From: Hyperoplus lanceolatus
Taxonomy: Eukaryota > Chordata > Actinopteri > Uranoscopiformes > Ammodytidae
DNA: 64,000 bases
Assembly: GCA_026929865.2 (NCBI GenBank)
Contig: CM049400.1
Location: forward strand, 15,636,001-15,700,000
Reading direction: 5' to 3'
The notes beneath the pieces are model-generated. The model did no database searches, had not been told where the DNA came from, and was given only the letters and a program-made list of their open reading frames with translations. The translations under genes and the position numbers were made by a program. This document shows, in pieces, positions 35,501-47,156 of this stretch (position 1 is the first letter of the stretch; every line of letters starts with the position of its first letter).

Positions 35501-38031
35501 GAAGTATTGACTTTACCTCAAAGTGAAACAATTTGGACTTTTCAGTAAATATTATTACACTTAATTATACACACACAACAGTGTTAACGGCAGTAGTATC
35601 CCCTTTATAGATGTAACATGAAGCATATCAGTATTACATGTGGAAAATACCTTAACAAAAGCAATATAAGTCAAGACAGTCTGTTTTATTTGCATTGAGA
35701 CACTAAACAAAAAATATATACATACACTTAAAACAGAAATAAGAACTACTACTTTAAAATCAAATGCACTTTCCAGTCCTTAAATTAACAATCCAGAGAT
35801 TGTATGTTATATAATATAAGTTATAATGGCTGCTAAAAATCACCAGGAAGAGATCAGCTTAAACACAAAAGGAGGGCAAATGGCACTCAGCCTTCAAACT
35901 TTGTAGGCATGTTAGCTTCAGCATACAACTAGTGCAAACTTGTAAGTGAATACTGTGCTTAAACAGGCAGATTGCAGATCAGCAAATCATAGAGCTATTA
36001 GCACACACAATAATAACAGAAATATACATTAGATCAGGTTGAAGTAAATAAAAGATACATAAAATAAAAGAGACTGTGTAGGCCTACTGCCCTGGTAGTG
36101 CGTAGTATGGAGCATGACAGCCAGCTAACATTTAAAAGCCCAATAAAGAATAAAAGACACAATGCTTGACTTCTCTTGTTTCTTTGTGAACCTTGTATTG
36201 GTAGGTTTTTCTTTGTAAAACTGTAACATAGACATGAAAAAATAAATCAATATACACACAGTACCAGACCTATACAGACAGTAGACAATACACAGTAAGT
36301 AGTATATGGTAAGTATACACACAGCTATGCTATTCCTATTTAAGTATTAAACAACACATGACTGTAAAAACACAGCTTAGCATGTATGACAAAGTATAGT
36401 GAGCTAGCAAACAATTAGCTTCTGTAGTAGTGTACCTGCTAGCTAACAGGGCCACATGTGCAATCAAATAAACATACAAGTAGCTTACTTTACATTCTTA
36501 CACCTGAAAGCTAATGTTAACATTGCACACTATCAACACTTACAGACAAATAGTCTCCAAGGCAAAGGCGTTATAAAGAAATATCCTGCAGCATTTATCT
36601 GTAGGCTATGCTGGTCCTATAGTCTGCATACAACTGTGAACAAAATGTAGGCTACATCAAACACCGGTGATGTGGCGCTAGATCCTGTATGAAACACGTG
36701 AGGGCTCACTCTGACACTTTTTCCAAAAAACAAGATAAAATAAAAATATTAACACTTCATATTCACTTAGGACAACTGCTATATAACAATACTTGCAATT
36801 GCAATATGTCAAGACCGTCTGTGCTGCCTTAACTATAAGTCAGTAATTATTGTTGTATAGCAGTTTTTCAAAGTAAATATGACGTTTTAATATTTTCATT
36901 TTTGGGAAAAGCGTCAGAGTGAGCCCTCACGTGTTGCATACAGGATCTAGCGCCAAATCTCTGGTCGTTGCCTAGCTTACAATTTTTTTCCCAGTTGTAT
37001 GCAGTCTACCGGGACATCATAGCCTATACATGCTGCTGAGTATTTCTTTATAACGCCTTTGCCTTGGAGACTATTTGTCTGTAAGTGTTGATAGTGTGCA
37101 ATGTTAACATTAGCTTTCAGGTGTAAGAATGTAAAGTAAGCTACTTGTATGTTTATTTGATTGCACATGTGGCCCTGTTAGCTAGCAGGTACACTACTAC
37201 AGAAGCTAATTGTTTGCTAGCTCACTATACTTTGTCATACATGCTAAGCTGTGTTTTTACAGTCATGTGTTGTTTAATACTTAAATAGGAATAGCATAGC
37301 TGTGTGTATACTTACCATATACTACTTAGTGTGTATTGTCTACTGTCTGTATAGGTCTGGTACTGTGTGTATATTGATTTATTTTTTCATGTCTATTTTA
37401 CAGTTCTACAAAGAAAAACCTACCAATACACATGGGCTTTTAAATGTTAGCTGGCTGTCATGCTCCATACTACGCACTGCCAGGGCAGTAGGCCTACACA
37501 GTCTCTTTTATTTTATGTATCTTTTATTTACTTCAACCTGATCTAATGTATACTTCTGTTATTATTGTGTGTGCTAATAGCTCTATGATTTGCTGATCTG
37601 CAATCTGCCTGTTTAAGCACCGTATTCACTTACAAGTTTGCACTAGTTGTATGCTGAAGCTAACATGCCTACACAGTTTGAAGGCTGAGTGCCATTTGCC
37701 CTCCTTTTGTGTTTAAGCTGATCTCTTCCTGGTGATTTTTAGCAGCCATTATAACATATATTATATAACATACAATCTCTGGATTGTTAATTTAAGGACT
37801 GGAAAGTGCATTTGATTTTAAAGTAGTTCTTATATCTGTTTTAAGTGTATACATATATTTTTTGTTTAGTGTCTCAATGCAAATAAAACAGACTGTCTTG
37901 ACTTATATTGCTTTTGTTAAGGTATTTTCCACATGTAATACTGACATGCTTCATGTTACATCTATAAAGGGGATACTACTGCAGTTAACACTGTTGTGTG
38001 TATAATTAAGTGTAATAATATTTACTGAAAA

Positions 38032-38682
38032 GTCCAAATTGTTTCACTTTGAGGTAAAGTCAATACTTCATGACAGTATAATAAAGGTTTCATGACAGTC
38101 AATGTCAAAATTAGACAGTGTAATAACGCTTAATGACATGTTAATGAACTGTCCAAATTGTTTCACTTTACTTCAGGCCAAAATAATCATTCATGAGCAT
38201 GTTATAAAGGCATTAGACAGTGTAATAACGCTTCATGACATGTTAATGAACTGTCCAAATTGTTTCACTTTACCTGAGGCCAAAATAATCATTCATGAGC
38301 CTGTTATAAAGGCATTAGACAGTGTAATAACGCTTCATGACATGTTAATGAACTGTCCAAATTGTTTCACTTTACCTGAGGCCAAAATAATCATTCATGA
38401 GCATGTTATAAAGGCATTAGACAGTGTAATAACGCTTCATGACATGTTAATGAACTGTCCAAATTGTTTCACTTTACTTTAGGCCAACAGAATCATTCAT
38501 GAGCATGTCATAACGGCATTAGACAGTGTAATAACGCTTCATGACATGTTAATGAAATGTCCAAATTGTTTCACTTTACTTTAGTCCTACAGAATCATTC
38601 ATGAGCCTATTATAAAGGCATTAGACAGTGTAATAACGCTTCATGACATGTTAATGAACTGTCCAAATTGTTTCACTTTACT
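38032..38682. repeat. 102-bp tandem array in right fold-back arm
   Basis: Inverted units starting GTCCAAATTGTTTCACTTTA occur at 38151, 38253, 38355, 38457, 38559 and 38661, with a divergent unit near 38032. The right arm therefore has about two more units than the left. As 102 is divisible by three, a repetitive open frame appears at 38102-38482 as a by-product. Confidence 0.88.
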
Positions 38683-39249
38683 TCAGGCCAACAGAAACAT
38701 TCATGACAGTATAATAAAGGTCTCATGACAGTCAATATCAAAACCTTCCACATATGACAGTTTAATGTAATCTTACAACATAAATCAAAATAGTTTTTTT
38801 ACATTTGATTATTAAGCCTACTATTACATGTTTATAACAGGTCATGTTATTGGTTAATGTCAAGTCGACATAACCAAGATATTTTGTCTTCATTAATGTC
38901 AGGTTGTCATTACTAAGACACGGACAAGTTATTTTGTCTTAGCTTATGTCAGGTTGTCATTACCAAGTTATTTTGTCTTAGCTTATGTTAGGTTGTCATT
39001 ACCAAGACATCGACAAGTTATTTTGTCTTTGCTTATGTCAGGTTGTCATAAAAAAGACATCTCATATAATGTCAATGTGTCATTAAACGTGACATAATTT
39101 ACCGAATGACACTTTATGACAACAGTCATAACCATTCATAACCATTCATAATGTTCATGACATGTGTCATGACAGTGTAATGACAGTCTTATGACAGTCT
39201 TATGACAGCGTTATGTATACGCCTTCAAATAAAGTGTTACCATATAGTT

Positions 39250-40302
39250 TTAGAAATAATCCAGATATCTGTAAAAAATGAGGATGTCATGTCAGTCAAT
39301 TTACTGTGTGGCTTTGTATTCCGTCTCTTATTGCCAAGAAAGCATAACAGAATATTGAAGTTGGTAGTGACTCTCTATCTTTGTCTACGTATATGTTCTG
39401 ACCCTCTGCAGAGTTGATCACAACTTCCTGTCTGGGTTTCCTAATCTGAACATCCAACAATTTTCTATTGTAGCAGCTGCACACAGGGGTCAGGCCACAT
39501 CTAAACCTTGATCACACATCACTGCGGAGCGGCTAAGATCAGCTCCACTCCTCTTTGCCCTGGGCTACACTGGGAAGTTTATAGAGGACATTACAAATAT
39601 AGACTGAGGATGTTTCTTCTACTACTAAGTTCATGATTTTTAACAGTGGTTGCGATGCCAAGCTTATTTAGTGTAGAAGTAACAGTGGTATTAAAAGTCA
39701 GGCTGAGGTTAGTCTTTCCACTGGCAGGTTTATTAATGGCTTTCCAATTTGATAAGACAGGGTTGCATGCACATACACACATTCGCACACATACTCCATG
39801 TCAAGCTCCGATACAATGTTGTGAAAGAACAACCAGTTCAGCATCTTGGTACAAGCAAATAATATAATAAGAGTTTACACATACATGTACTACAGAGGAG
39901 TACAGTTATTATGTAATCACTTTTTATAAGTAACTATTTTGTTTCTCAAAAGATGTTTGGTAAAACAAAACTCGGATGTATGTCTAAATAGCGTAGATGG
40001 AGGGACAGGAGATCAGTCATGTAAGTAGCCTTTTTTCCTTTCTCTATGACAGCAGACTAAGCCTCACTTTCACACAATGATTGAAACTGACATTGTGACA
40101 CGACAGAGAGCCGAGCAGAGAGATGTTGTATTGAAGATCAATACATTCCTGTAGATATTCAGTGATGTGTGAGGCTAATATTGTCACCAGGCCATCATAA
40201 TGCACCAATTAGGCCTTTAACAGCATGTTTCATCTGATAACAGCATCAGATAAAAAAGAAGAACGATGGAATTTGAGAGTAATGTATGTCTGGCACATTA
40301 CG
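39250..40302. other. Non-coding DNA, possibly an unclassified repeat
   Basis: A patch at about 39500-39585 (AGCGGCTAAGATCAGCTCC) looks like decayed repeat DNA. A short (AC)-rich tract lies near 39770-39800. Nothing else is recognisable. Confidence 0.4.
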
Positions 40303-40924
40303 GCCTCTGCACACATCCTACCTCTACTGCGCGTCTACCTCGCGTCTGCGTCTGACTTTTTGTCACTGACCTTGTGATCAACCTAGAGCGGGCACACATC
40401 CAACCTCAGACGCACTGCTGATGCGCGTCTGAGGCACGTCTGCAGCGACGCTCCCCTTTACCTCAGGAGGCTCGCCAATTTTTTTCTGAGAGCCGCGCGT
40501 CTCTCTCGGGTCTCTCTGCTTTAACTGATAGAGAAATACTCTGCTGAGAGTCATATTGACTTCATACCGGGAGCTTTCGCAGTAGTTTCACCATTTCCTG
40601 GTGTGTCCCTTTCAAAATAAAACTTCCGAAAATGTGGCAAAAAAAATAAAAAAATAAAAAAGGCAATGGGGCGCACGGATTACTGTCCAGACTCAATATT
40701 AGACTCAATATAAATCATATGCATCATAAATTACACGAAAGAACTTTATTTTGAATGGGAATTATCTATGCAAACACTATGTAGAAAGATAGGGCTTTTA
40801 GAAGCAGCGCTGCAGCAGCAGCAGCTGCTGAGACGTTCCATGTGTGTCCGAGAAAAGTCAGAGAGACGCAGCAGTAAGGTAAGGCGACGCGCTCCAGAGG
40901 TAGACGCAGGATGTGTGCAGAGGC
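40303..40924. mobile_element. 622-bp MITE with GCCTCTGCACACATCCT ends
   Basis: The left end GCCTCTGCACACATCCT (40303-40319) and right end AGGATGTGTGCAGAGGC (40908-40924) are perfect inverses, and both continue into GTCTACCTC-type sequence. The interior has repeated GACGC/GCGTC motifs and a short CAG-rich run near 40806-40828. No clear target duplication and no coding sequence was found. Confidence 0.82.
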
Positions 40925-42955
40925 TGTTATGAAGGTAATAATGCTGCGGGTGTATGCTGTCACTTCAATATCTCCATGTTTTGTTGATTTTAATGAGAGT
41001 AAAGAGTGATACAGCAGCTGAATTACTTTCATAGAGATATTAGCTAAACGGACTGAGCTCTTCTCATATTGGGTGCTATTAAGAGGAAATATAGCTACAG
41101 TGCATACACTTAAAGGTTTTTTTGTCCCCACACAATTTTTATCATGGCAGGGATTTGGACCATTTCTGCTCAGTGTGTGCTCCCATGTTTAGCTGTATCC
41201 TTTGTTTTCCATAGTGATTTGCATTCCTTGTAACATTTACGCAAAGCTTGTTTGCTTGTGTCCTTTGGGTCCAGAACAGACCTGTATTCCTTGTTTTTAT
41301 ATTCCTTTTCATGTGGCCCACATGATCCACACTAACGTCTGACATCCGGTGTTTTAATTTCAGTACTATGCCCATGTTTGAACATTAGTGTCAGCTGACG
41401 TGTGCTTTTTCTTGGGAGGATGTTGCAGTGAATGGTGAACTACTGTTAAGAGGCTCATGCTTGGCTGACCTGATTTTTGTATTAATCAAGGTGGGTTGTA
41501 AAGCACTGTTGGAGATTGCAAGAGTTTATTTTGTAAACTTTTCATATAAAACAAATCTTTGCAGAAGAAATATTGTAATCAAATGATTTCACTATTCAAG
41601 ACCCCTTTGCTGTTGCTTTTAGCTTATTCCTAGTGTCACAGCCTGGCTCAAGGGAATGACAATGAGGAAACCACACAAGAGATTAAGTTTAACCAAATAA
41701 TAATTTATTTAAACAAAGTTTAATGTAAATTACTAAGTGGTGCGTGAATGTCAGTAATCAGTAATGGGTGCTTCGTCTGTGTGAGTGAAGAGTGTAAAGT
41801 ATGTGCAAAGCAAAACTAACTAAGCAAAGCAAACCATACATCAAGGAAGGGAGACCTAAAGTGGCTGAGTCCTACAGCTTATATAGCTGAGGAGATCAGC
41901 CAGCATGGGTGTTTGTGATTAGTAATCATCTCCTGGAAGCCTGCCAATCAGGAGGTGCCAGGAGCTGTCACACTAGGACCCGGCGTCCACCTGTGTGGAC
42001 ATCACATTTTGGGCTGTCTAGACCGCAATATTATTTTTGCACTAAAAAGGGCCTGGGGTCCACATACAAGGACATTATACTGCCACTTAGTGGTGGCAGA
42101 AGAGTCTAATACATTAATTCAAGATGGCCGACAACACACCCAAAAGTTCAGATGGCTACTCCTGATCCAAACTTCGACCAGGAAGAAAATCTAATCAAAT
42201 TCCATGGCTGATTCTTGTTCAGATATGTATAAAAGTGTTCAATGTGTGTTATGGAAGTACATTTTTTACAAAAGCTAATAACTGTAACGATGTACCATGC
42301 CGCTAAACATGATGTACACGTATGTGGACAGAGGGACTTGGTTCTGTTAGTTGTATTGAAAAATCCTTGTATGTTGTGTTGAGATAGGCAAGAATATTGC
42401 AACTTTTCATTGCACATATCTTGGTCTTAGGTGAATGGGAAATGTATATTTCTTGTTTTCGTATGGAAAAGTATGATATTTTGAATAAGACAGGCAAGGT
42501 AACAAGTGACCTTTAATATTCAGGTAGAATCACTAAAAGTGTTGCTTTCAAGTTTTTATCCTGAAATATATACACAATTGTGAATTCCTAAGGCCTCTCT
42601 GAAAAGGCATGCCTGGGCTTGTCCTGGGACAGGACAGGGGTGAGAGAGACAAGGGGGGCAGTGGGTCCTTGAGCTGGACACACACACACACCCTCATCTT
42701 TCCCCTCACCCTCTCCCCCCTAATCAACACACCCACTCTCTCTGTCTGCAGACTATTTAAGGCCAGGGTTTTGAGCAAGAAGGTCTGCTGTTTTTTGGGG
42801 GAAGTTTTGACTGTTCCACTTTTTTGTTCTTTTAGCATGGACGAAAGACTTAGAAGAAAAACTCGAAAGAAACACTCTGAATATTTTTGAGTGCAAAATA
42901 CTTCAGTGAAAAATTGTGGGCTGTTAATTTTTTGTTCTAGAGAAGAGGGTGAAGC
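40925..42955. other. Non-coding DNA; possible promoter-like repeat near 42.7 kb
   Basis: The stretch at 41635-42180 resembles decayed interspersed repeat. At 42670-42800 a CA tract, a pyrimidine-rich run and a TATTTAAGGCC box could be the promoter part of an LTR or gene, but no paired LTR was found. A short frame at 42609-42890 shows no family motif. Confidence 0.35.
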
Positions 42956-43536
42956 TTAGCCTGGCATTCCCAGACCTGCCACTAGGCACTGGCAAATTAA
43001 ATTTGCTGCGTGTGTTGGTCTGGACACGCTCCGTTGAAGCTTTATCAAGAAAGCCAGAGATCTGGTGGGTGGTTTCAATTGGTTCTATCTAATATGGGCG
43101 CACCAGAGCCCTTTATATGGTACTCTGGGGCGGACGTAACCGGGTGACGACAGTGACGTGCATGCGCCGTCGAAGCCGTGATAGTAAACATCAAAGATGG
43201 CTGCGGATATGTTGTGTGAGTTTGAGAATGCTTTGGCCTCGACACTTAACGATTTGGAAGACGGCACTCAAATCTTTCATTAGCAAGTAAGTGGAATGTT
43301 CTATTTTGCCGACCGACAACGGCAAATGTTTCATTTAACAGTTTAACAGCTGTTCGCTAAATGAAAGGGGCTTACGTCGCCTTGTGCATCGCTCTGATTG
43401 GTTGTAGTGCTATCCAACTGCGTGCAGTGGCATTTGAAATGCACGAGTAGGAGCCGCCCCTTGAGTTGGAAATTACTATTGATCGTGGCCAGACCCTCTA
43501 TCGTTCAAGATATCTGGGTCTGGATTTCCAGGCTAA
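42956..43536. mobile_element. MITE family with AGCCTGG...CCAGGCT ends (long copy)
   Basis: The ends TTAGCCTGG (42956-42964) and CCAGGCTAA (43528-43536) are flanked by GTGAAGC on both sides (42949-42955, 43537-43543), an apparent 7-bp target duplication. It shares the right-hand 150 bp with the short copy at 25964-26296. It additionally holds a central GC-richer part with a short exon-like ORF, so it may be the less deleted family form. Confidence 0.85.
43197..43283 (+). pseudogene. Short exon-like ORF inside the MITE
   Basis: Twenty-eight codons from ATG (MAADMLCEFENALASTLNDL) end at TAG (43281-43283), and a splice-donor-like GTAAGT follows at 43287-43292. The ATG lies in an AAGATGG context suitable for initiation. 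The peptide reminds me of the N-termini of RecQ-like helicase genes carried by multicopy fish elements, but that is from memory and weak. The remaining gene would have been deleted in this copy. Confidence 0.35.
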
Positions 43537-43667
43537 GTGAAGCTCTGAACCAATTCTTCTTTTTTCTGAGAAGATTGGTAAGGAAACATTTGGGTTACTA
43601 CTGTAATAGGAATTCATTGATGAACCAGGTTGCGGAATGGCATCGAGTTGAAGTTTTGAGCTGTTGT

Positions 43668-44021
43668 GACCAACTTTTCCTGACTCTTTGTGTCGCAAAA
43701 TCACCATTGTTATAAGAGTTTGAAGAAATTCAGATTTATATGACTTTGGTGAAAGCTCGGCCATCAACTCAGAGAATATTTAAAGTTGTGTAAACAGTGG
43801 ATAAGCTTTGAAAAACCTGAAGATGAGAAAACTCACGATCTCTTGTGGATCGACAAGGTTTAAAACTGTTGAACCAACTTTTTCCTGACTCTTTGTGTCG
43901 CAAAATCACCATTGTTATAAGAGTTTGAAGAAATTCAAATTTATATGACTTTGGTGAAAGCTCGGCCATCAACTCAGAGAATATTTAATGTTGTGTAAAC
44001 AGTGGACAAACTTTGAAATTT
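43668..44021. repeat. Two-copy tandem duplication, 205-bp period
   Basis: The block around TGACTCTTTGTGTCGCAAAA at 43681 recurs at 43886, and the similarity runs about 150 bp on to AACAGTGGA. The copies differ at only a few positions. It lies just beyond the MITE and contains no gene. Confidence 0.9.
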
Positions 44022-45072
44022 AAAGAAGAGAACTCATGAACTAAATTCAATGTGAACAAATTACATAAAACAAATAAGCTAATTCTTATACTTATCTACA
44101 TATATTAACCACATAAATGGGAGTGTATGTACTTATTTTCCTTAATTTAATCTTATTTTATCTTTTCTTTCTATATAGTGAACGTATAATCTTTTTATAT
44201 TGGTTGAATACAATTTCTTGAAAACTTTACAAATCCTGTGCCTGATTTTTAGTTTAGAGTTGGGAACAAGGACCTAATTAGGGTTTTTCTTTAAAGAGAT
44301 TGCGGCGCTCCTGAGGTAAGCAATTCAAACCTACACTTCGGCAACACCACTGATAAGAGAATACACATCCCATAATATACTCCTTGAAATAGGAGGGAAT
44401 TGCATTTATCTACTGGCCTAGTTCATCCAGGTGTATGAATTAAGTGAGGACTAGTGGGTAGTCTTTTGAAGTCAGGGGTAATGTAAGGTATTCATCCACC
44501 AGAATAATTAAAACCTATTATCCAATCTCCTCCTTATTCTAAAAAATATATTGCAAAAAGGTCTGAAATCTGGACTTAACCTAGGATAAATTAGAAGTGA
44601 AATTATATGTGTCATTAGGGGACAACACTGGGGGAGATCTGGAGATAGGCAGGAGTCAAAGGGTCACATGCTTTAAACCAGAGCCTTTAAGGTAATAAAA
44701 GATGTGAAGGTTTTTGGTGAAAAGCAAAACCTTTTGGGAACTGTGTGAATCGGCTTTGGTCCTTCTAGTCATGTAGAGGGGTCAGTGTCAATGAACACAG
44801 TCTACTTTATAGTGGAACAGGTTTATTCAAGGAACAAATAGACTTGGCGGGCTATATATACACGAAAACGTCCTGATATTACTTCAGGGGTGTTTAATCT
44901 GGTGAAGGGAATACCGGCATATTCATTAGTTGACAGCAGGACTTAGTTCTGTTGAACATTTTTATATGTTTTCAATCAATCAATCAATCAATAACCTTTC
45001 ACATTTCACTTAAGAGACACTGAGGTTTCCCTCATTTACAGTGACAATGAGTACATTTCAGTAAATTTCAAC
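44022..45072. other. Non-coding DNA
   Basis: A (TCAA)n tract lies at 44971-44992. Nothing else recognisable. Confidence 0.45.
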
Positions 45073-46078
45073 CCCAGGGCCAGGTTTCCAGCTCCTTCCC
45101 CAAGGGCCGGGGCCACGGCAAAGGCCAGGTTTCCGGCTACCAACCCAAGGGCCAAGGCCAAGTCTCCGACTACCAACCCAAGGGCCTGGGCCAAGGCCAG
45201 TTTTTCGGCTATGATCCCCAGGGCCAACGCCAGGATTCTGGCTACCAGGGCCATGTGTCCAGATACTAACCCAAGAGCCAAGGCCAGGTCTCCGACTACC
45301 AACCGAAGGCCCAGGGCCAAGGCCAGTTTTCTGGCTACCATCCCTAAGGCCAAGGCCAGGACTCTGGCTACCAGGGCCATGTTTCCAGCTAACAACCCAA
45401 GGACCAAGGCCAGGATTCTGGCTACAAAACCAATGGCCAGGGCTAAGGCCAGTTTTCTGGTTACTATCCCCAGGGCCAAGGCCAGGTTTCAGGCTACCAG
45501 GGCCAGGTTTCAAGCTACCAGGGCCAGGTTTCCGGCTACCAAGGCAAGGTTTCCCAGCTACCAGGGCCAGGTTTCCGGCTACCAGGGTCAGGTTTCCGAC
45601 TACCAACCCAAGGGCCAAGGCCAGGATTATGGCTACAAACCCAAGGGCCAAGGCCAGGTCTCTGACTACCAACCCAAGGGCCAGGCTAAGGCCAGTTTCC
45701 CGGCTACCATCCTTGTGGCCAAGGACAGAATTCTGGCTATCCGGGCCAGGTTTCGGGCTACCAACCCAAGGGCCAAGACCATGGATTCTGGCTTCAAACC
45801 CAAGGGCCAAGGCCAGATAGCCGACTACCAACACAAGGAACAATGCCATGGATTCTGGCTACCTGGGCCAGTTTTGCGGCTACCAACCCAAGTGCCAAGG
45901 CCAGGATTCTGGCTTCCAGGGTCAGGTTTCTGGCTACCAACCCAAGGGCCAAGGCCAGGATTCTGGCTACAAACCCAAGGGCCAAGGCCAGATCGCTGAC
46001 TACCATCCCAAGGGCCAAGGCCAGGTCTTTGACTACCATCCCCAGGGCCAAGGCCAGGATTCTGGCTACAATTCAGGA
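45073..46078 (+). repeat. GC-rich minisatellite with open frames on both strands
   Basis: About 1 kb of tandem units built from AAGGGCCAAGGCCAGG plus TTCTGGCTACCA-type linkers. Units of about 33 bp mix with shorter ones of about 21 bp (CAGGGCCAGGTTTC). On the plus strand it reads in part as GYQPKGQGQDSGYKPKGQGQ-like peptide, but unit-length changes move this pattern between frames. On the minus strand it gives GLGPWVGSQ-like repeats. Long stop-free frames (45211-45999 plus; 45058-45849 minus) arise because the unit contains few stop triplets. No start context, splice signal or non-repetitive coding flank supports a gene. Confidence 0.9.
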
Positions 46079-47156
46079 TATACCTCTTCCTGCAACTGTT
46101 AGCAGCCCTTCTAATGAGCCATATTGGGGCACAATTGTTGTTTCGCATTTTGTTTTTGCACTCAGGGAAAATGCTGCTATATTCAGGCACCAAAAAAAGA
46201 GTTTGTTTATGATTACTCAATTTTGACTTTATTGTGTTTTTTCTCGATTTAAAACCACGGTCCTCATATGTGGACATAATTTTTCTCAGAAACTACATCA
46301 TGTAAAAAGATAATTCTTGGTTTATACACTCATTAGGTCCCAATCAGCCCAAATAGCAAAGAGAATTAAAAATTCATGCCATGCAAGAGTTCGGGTCCTA
46401 GGAGGTTATACCATCTACATGTAAATCCGGATCACAAAATCAATTCCAACCAACATAACTCACGCTGCTGCTTGTATGAATCCTGGCACTTCACAATAGT
46501 TCAATTGTCAGGTGCATATACTGATGAGCAACCCATATCTTGTGAAAATATCAGAAATACTGTATACTGTGCTGATTACAGAAATGTATTTTGTGGATGG
46601 ATTGATCCTATATTTCAAATAGGTAATGATTTCACATGTTCCGAAAGGTACAGCAGGACAATCTGAATTTCCCTCCCGTGAATATTACTGATTTAGCTTC
46701 ATTTTCTGATCTTTAGGATACATGTACACAACACTACATATTCATGTTAGAGTGGAATGATTTGTCAAGAGTCCGCAGTAAACACATGGCTTGAAAAAAA
46801 CAGGAGAATGCCATCAAATGTAGCCTGTTGGAACAGGAACCATTAGTAAAAACACAGCATGCGCCAGCACACTCAGCTTTTTTCAGTTACAGTGATAGAG
46901 TAGCTTGAGTCTGTATTTTTGTTTTCTTGGTGACCAAGCAACTCCAGGTAATCCTGTGGGATTTCATTTTAATGAACCTCATTGATTTGTTCATTGATTT
47001 GTTTTGAGAGTTAGCAACAAGATTGAATGAGGTGTTTTGAAAAATGTGTGTTGCAGACGAGTGGCCCATTGGATGTAAATGCTGTGTCTATGTGAAGTGT
47101 GAGAAAACATGGTTTCCCTGCATCCCTTGGTATTGGCTGATCTCAACTAAAATATA
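46079..47156. other. Non-coding DNA; probable interspersed repeat near 46.2 kb
   Basis: The stretch at about 46200-46320 (TCCTCATATGTGGACATAAT) resembles a widespread fish repeat, but its ends were not found. A cysteine-containing frame at 46376-46666 has no family motif. Confidence 0.4.

Larger units (their letters stand above)
34494..39241. mobile_element. 4.75 kb fold-back element (giant palindrome)
   Basis: The two halves are inverted copies of each other. The ends are GGTAACACTTTATTTGAAGG (34494-) and its exact inverse ending at 39241, and similarity continues through both arms of about 2.3 kb to a short unpaired centre near 36800-36850. Identical 43-codon frames appear on opposite strands at 36456 (+) and 37168 (-), confirming arm identity. 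Flanks ACATAGTT (34486-34493) and ATATAGTT (39242-39249) match at 7 of 8 bases, an apparent 8-bp target duplication. Each arm carries tandem arrays with 39/50-bp and 102-bp periods. No transposase is encoded, so movement would need an enzyme supplied in trans, perhaps hAT-like. Confidence 0.92.

Noticed and set aside
38102-38482. Open frame of 126 codons with a 34-residue repeat
   Set aside because: It is the 102-bp satellite of the fold-back arm read in a frame that has no stop; the period is divisible by three. No gene evidence.
42600-44330. Possible LTR retrotransposon with TATTTAAGG promoter box
   Set aside because: No paired LTR or pol motif was found; the region consists of a MITE, a tandem duplication and unclassified DNA.
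46376-46666. Cysteine-containing frame of 96 codons
   Set aside because: The spacing matches no family I recognise, and no splice or promoter context supports it.
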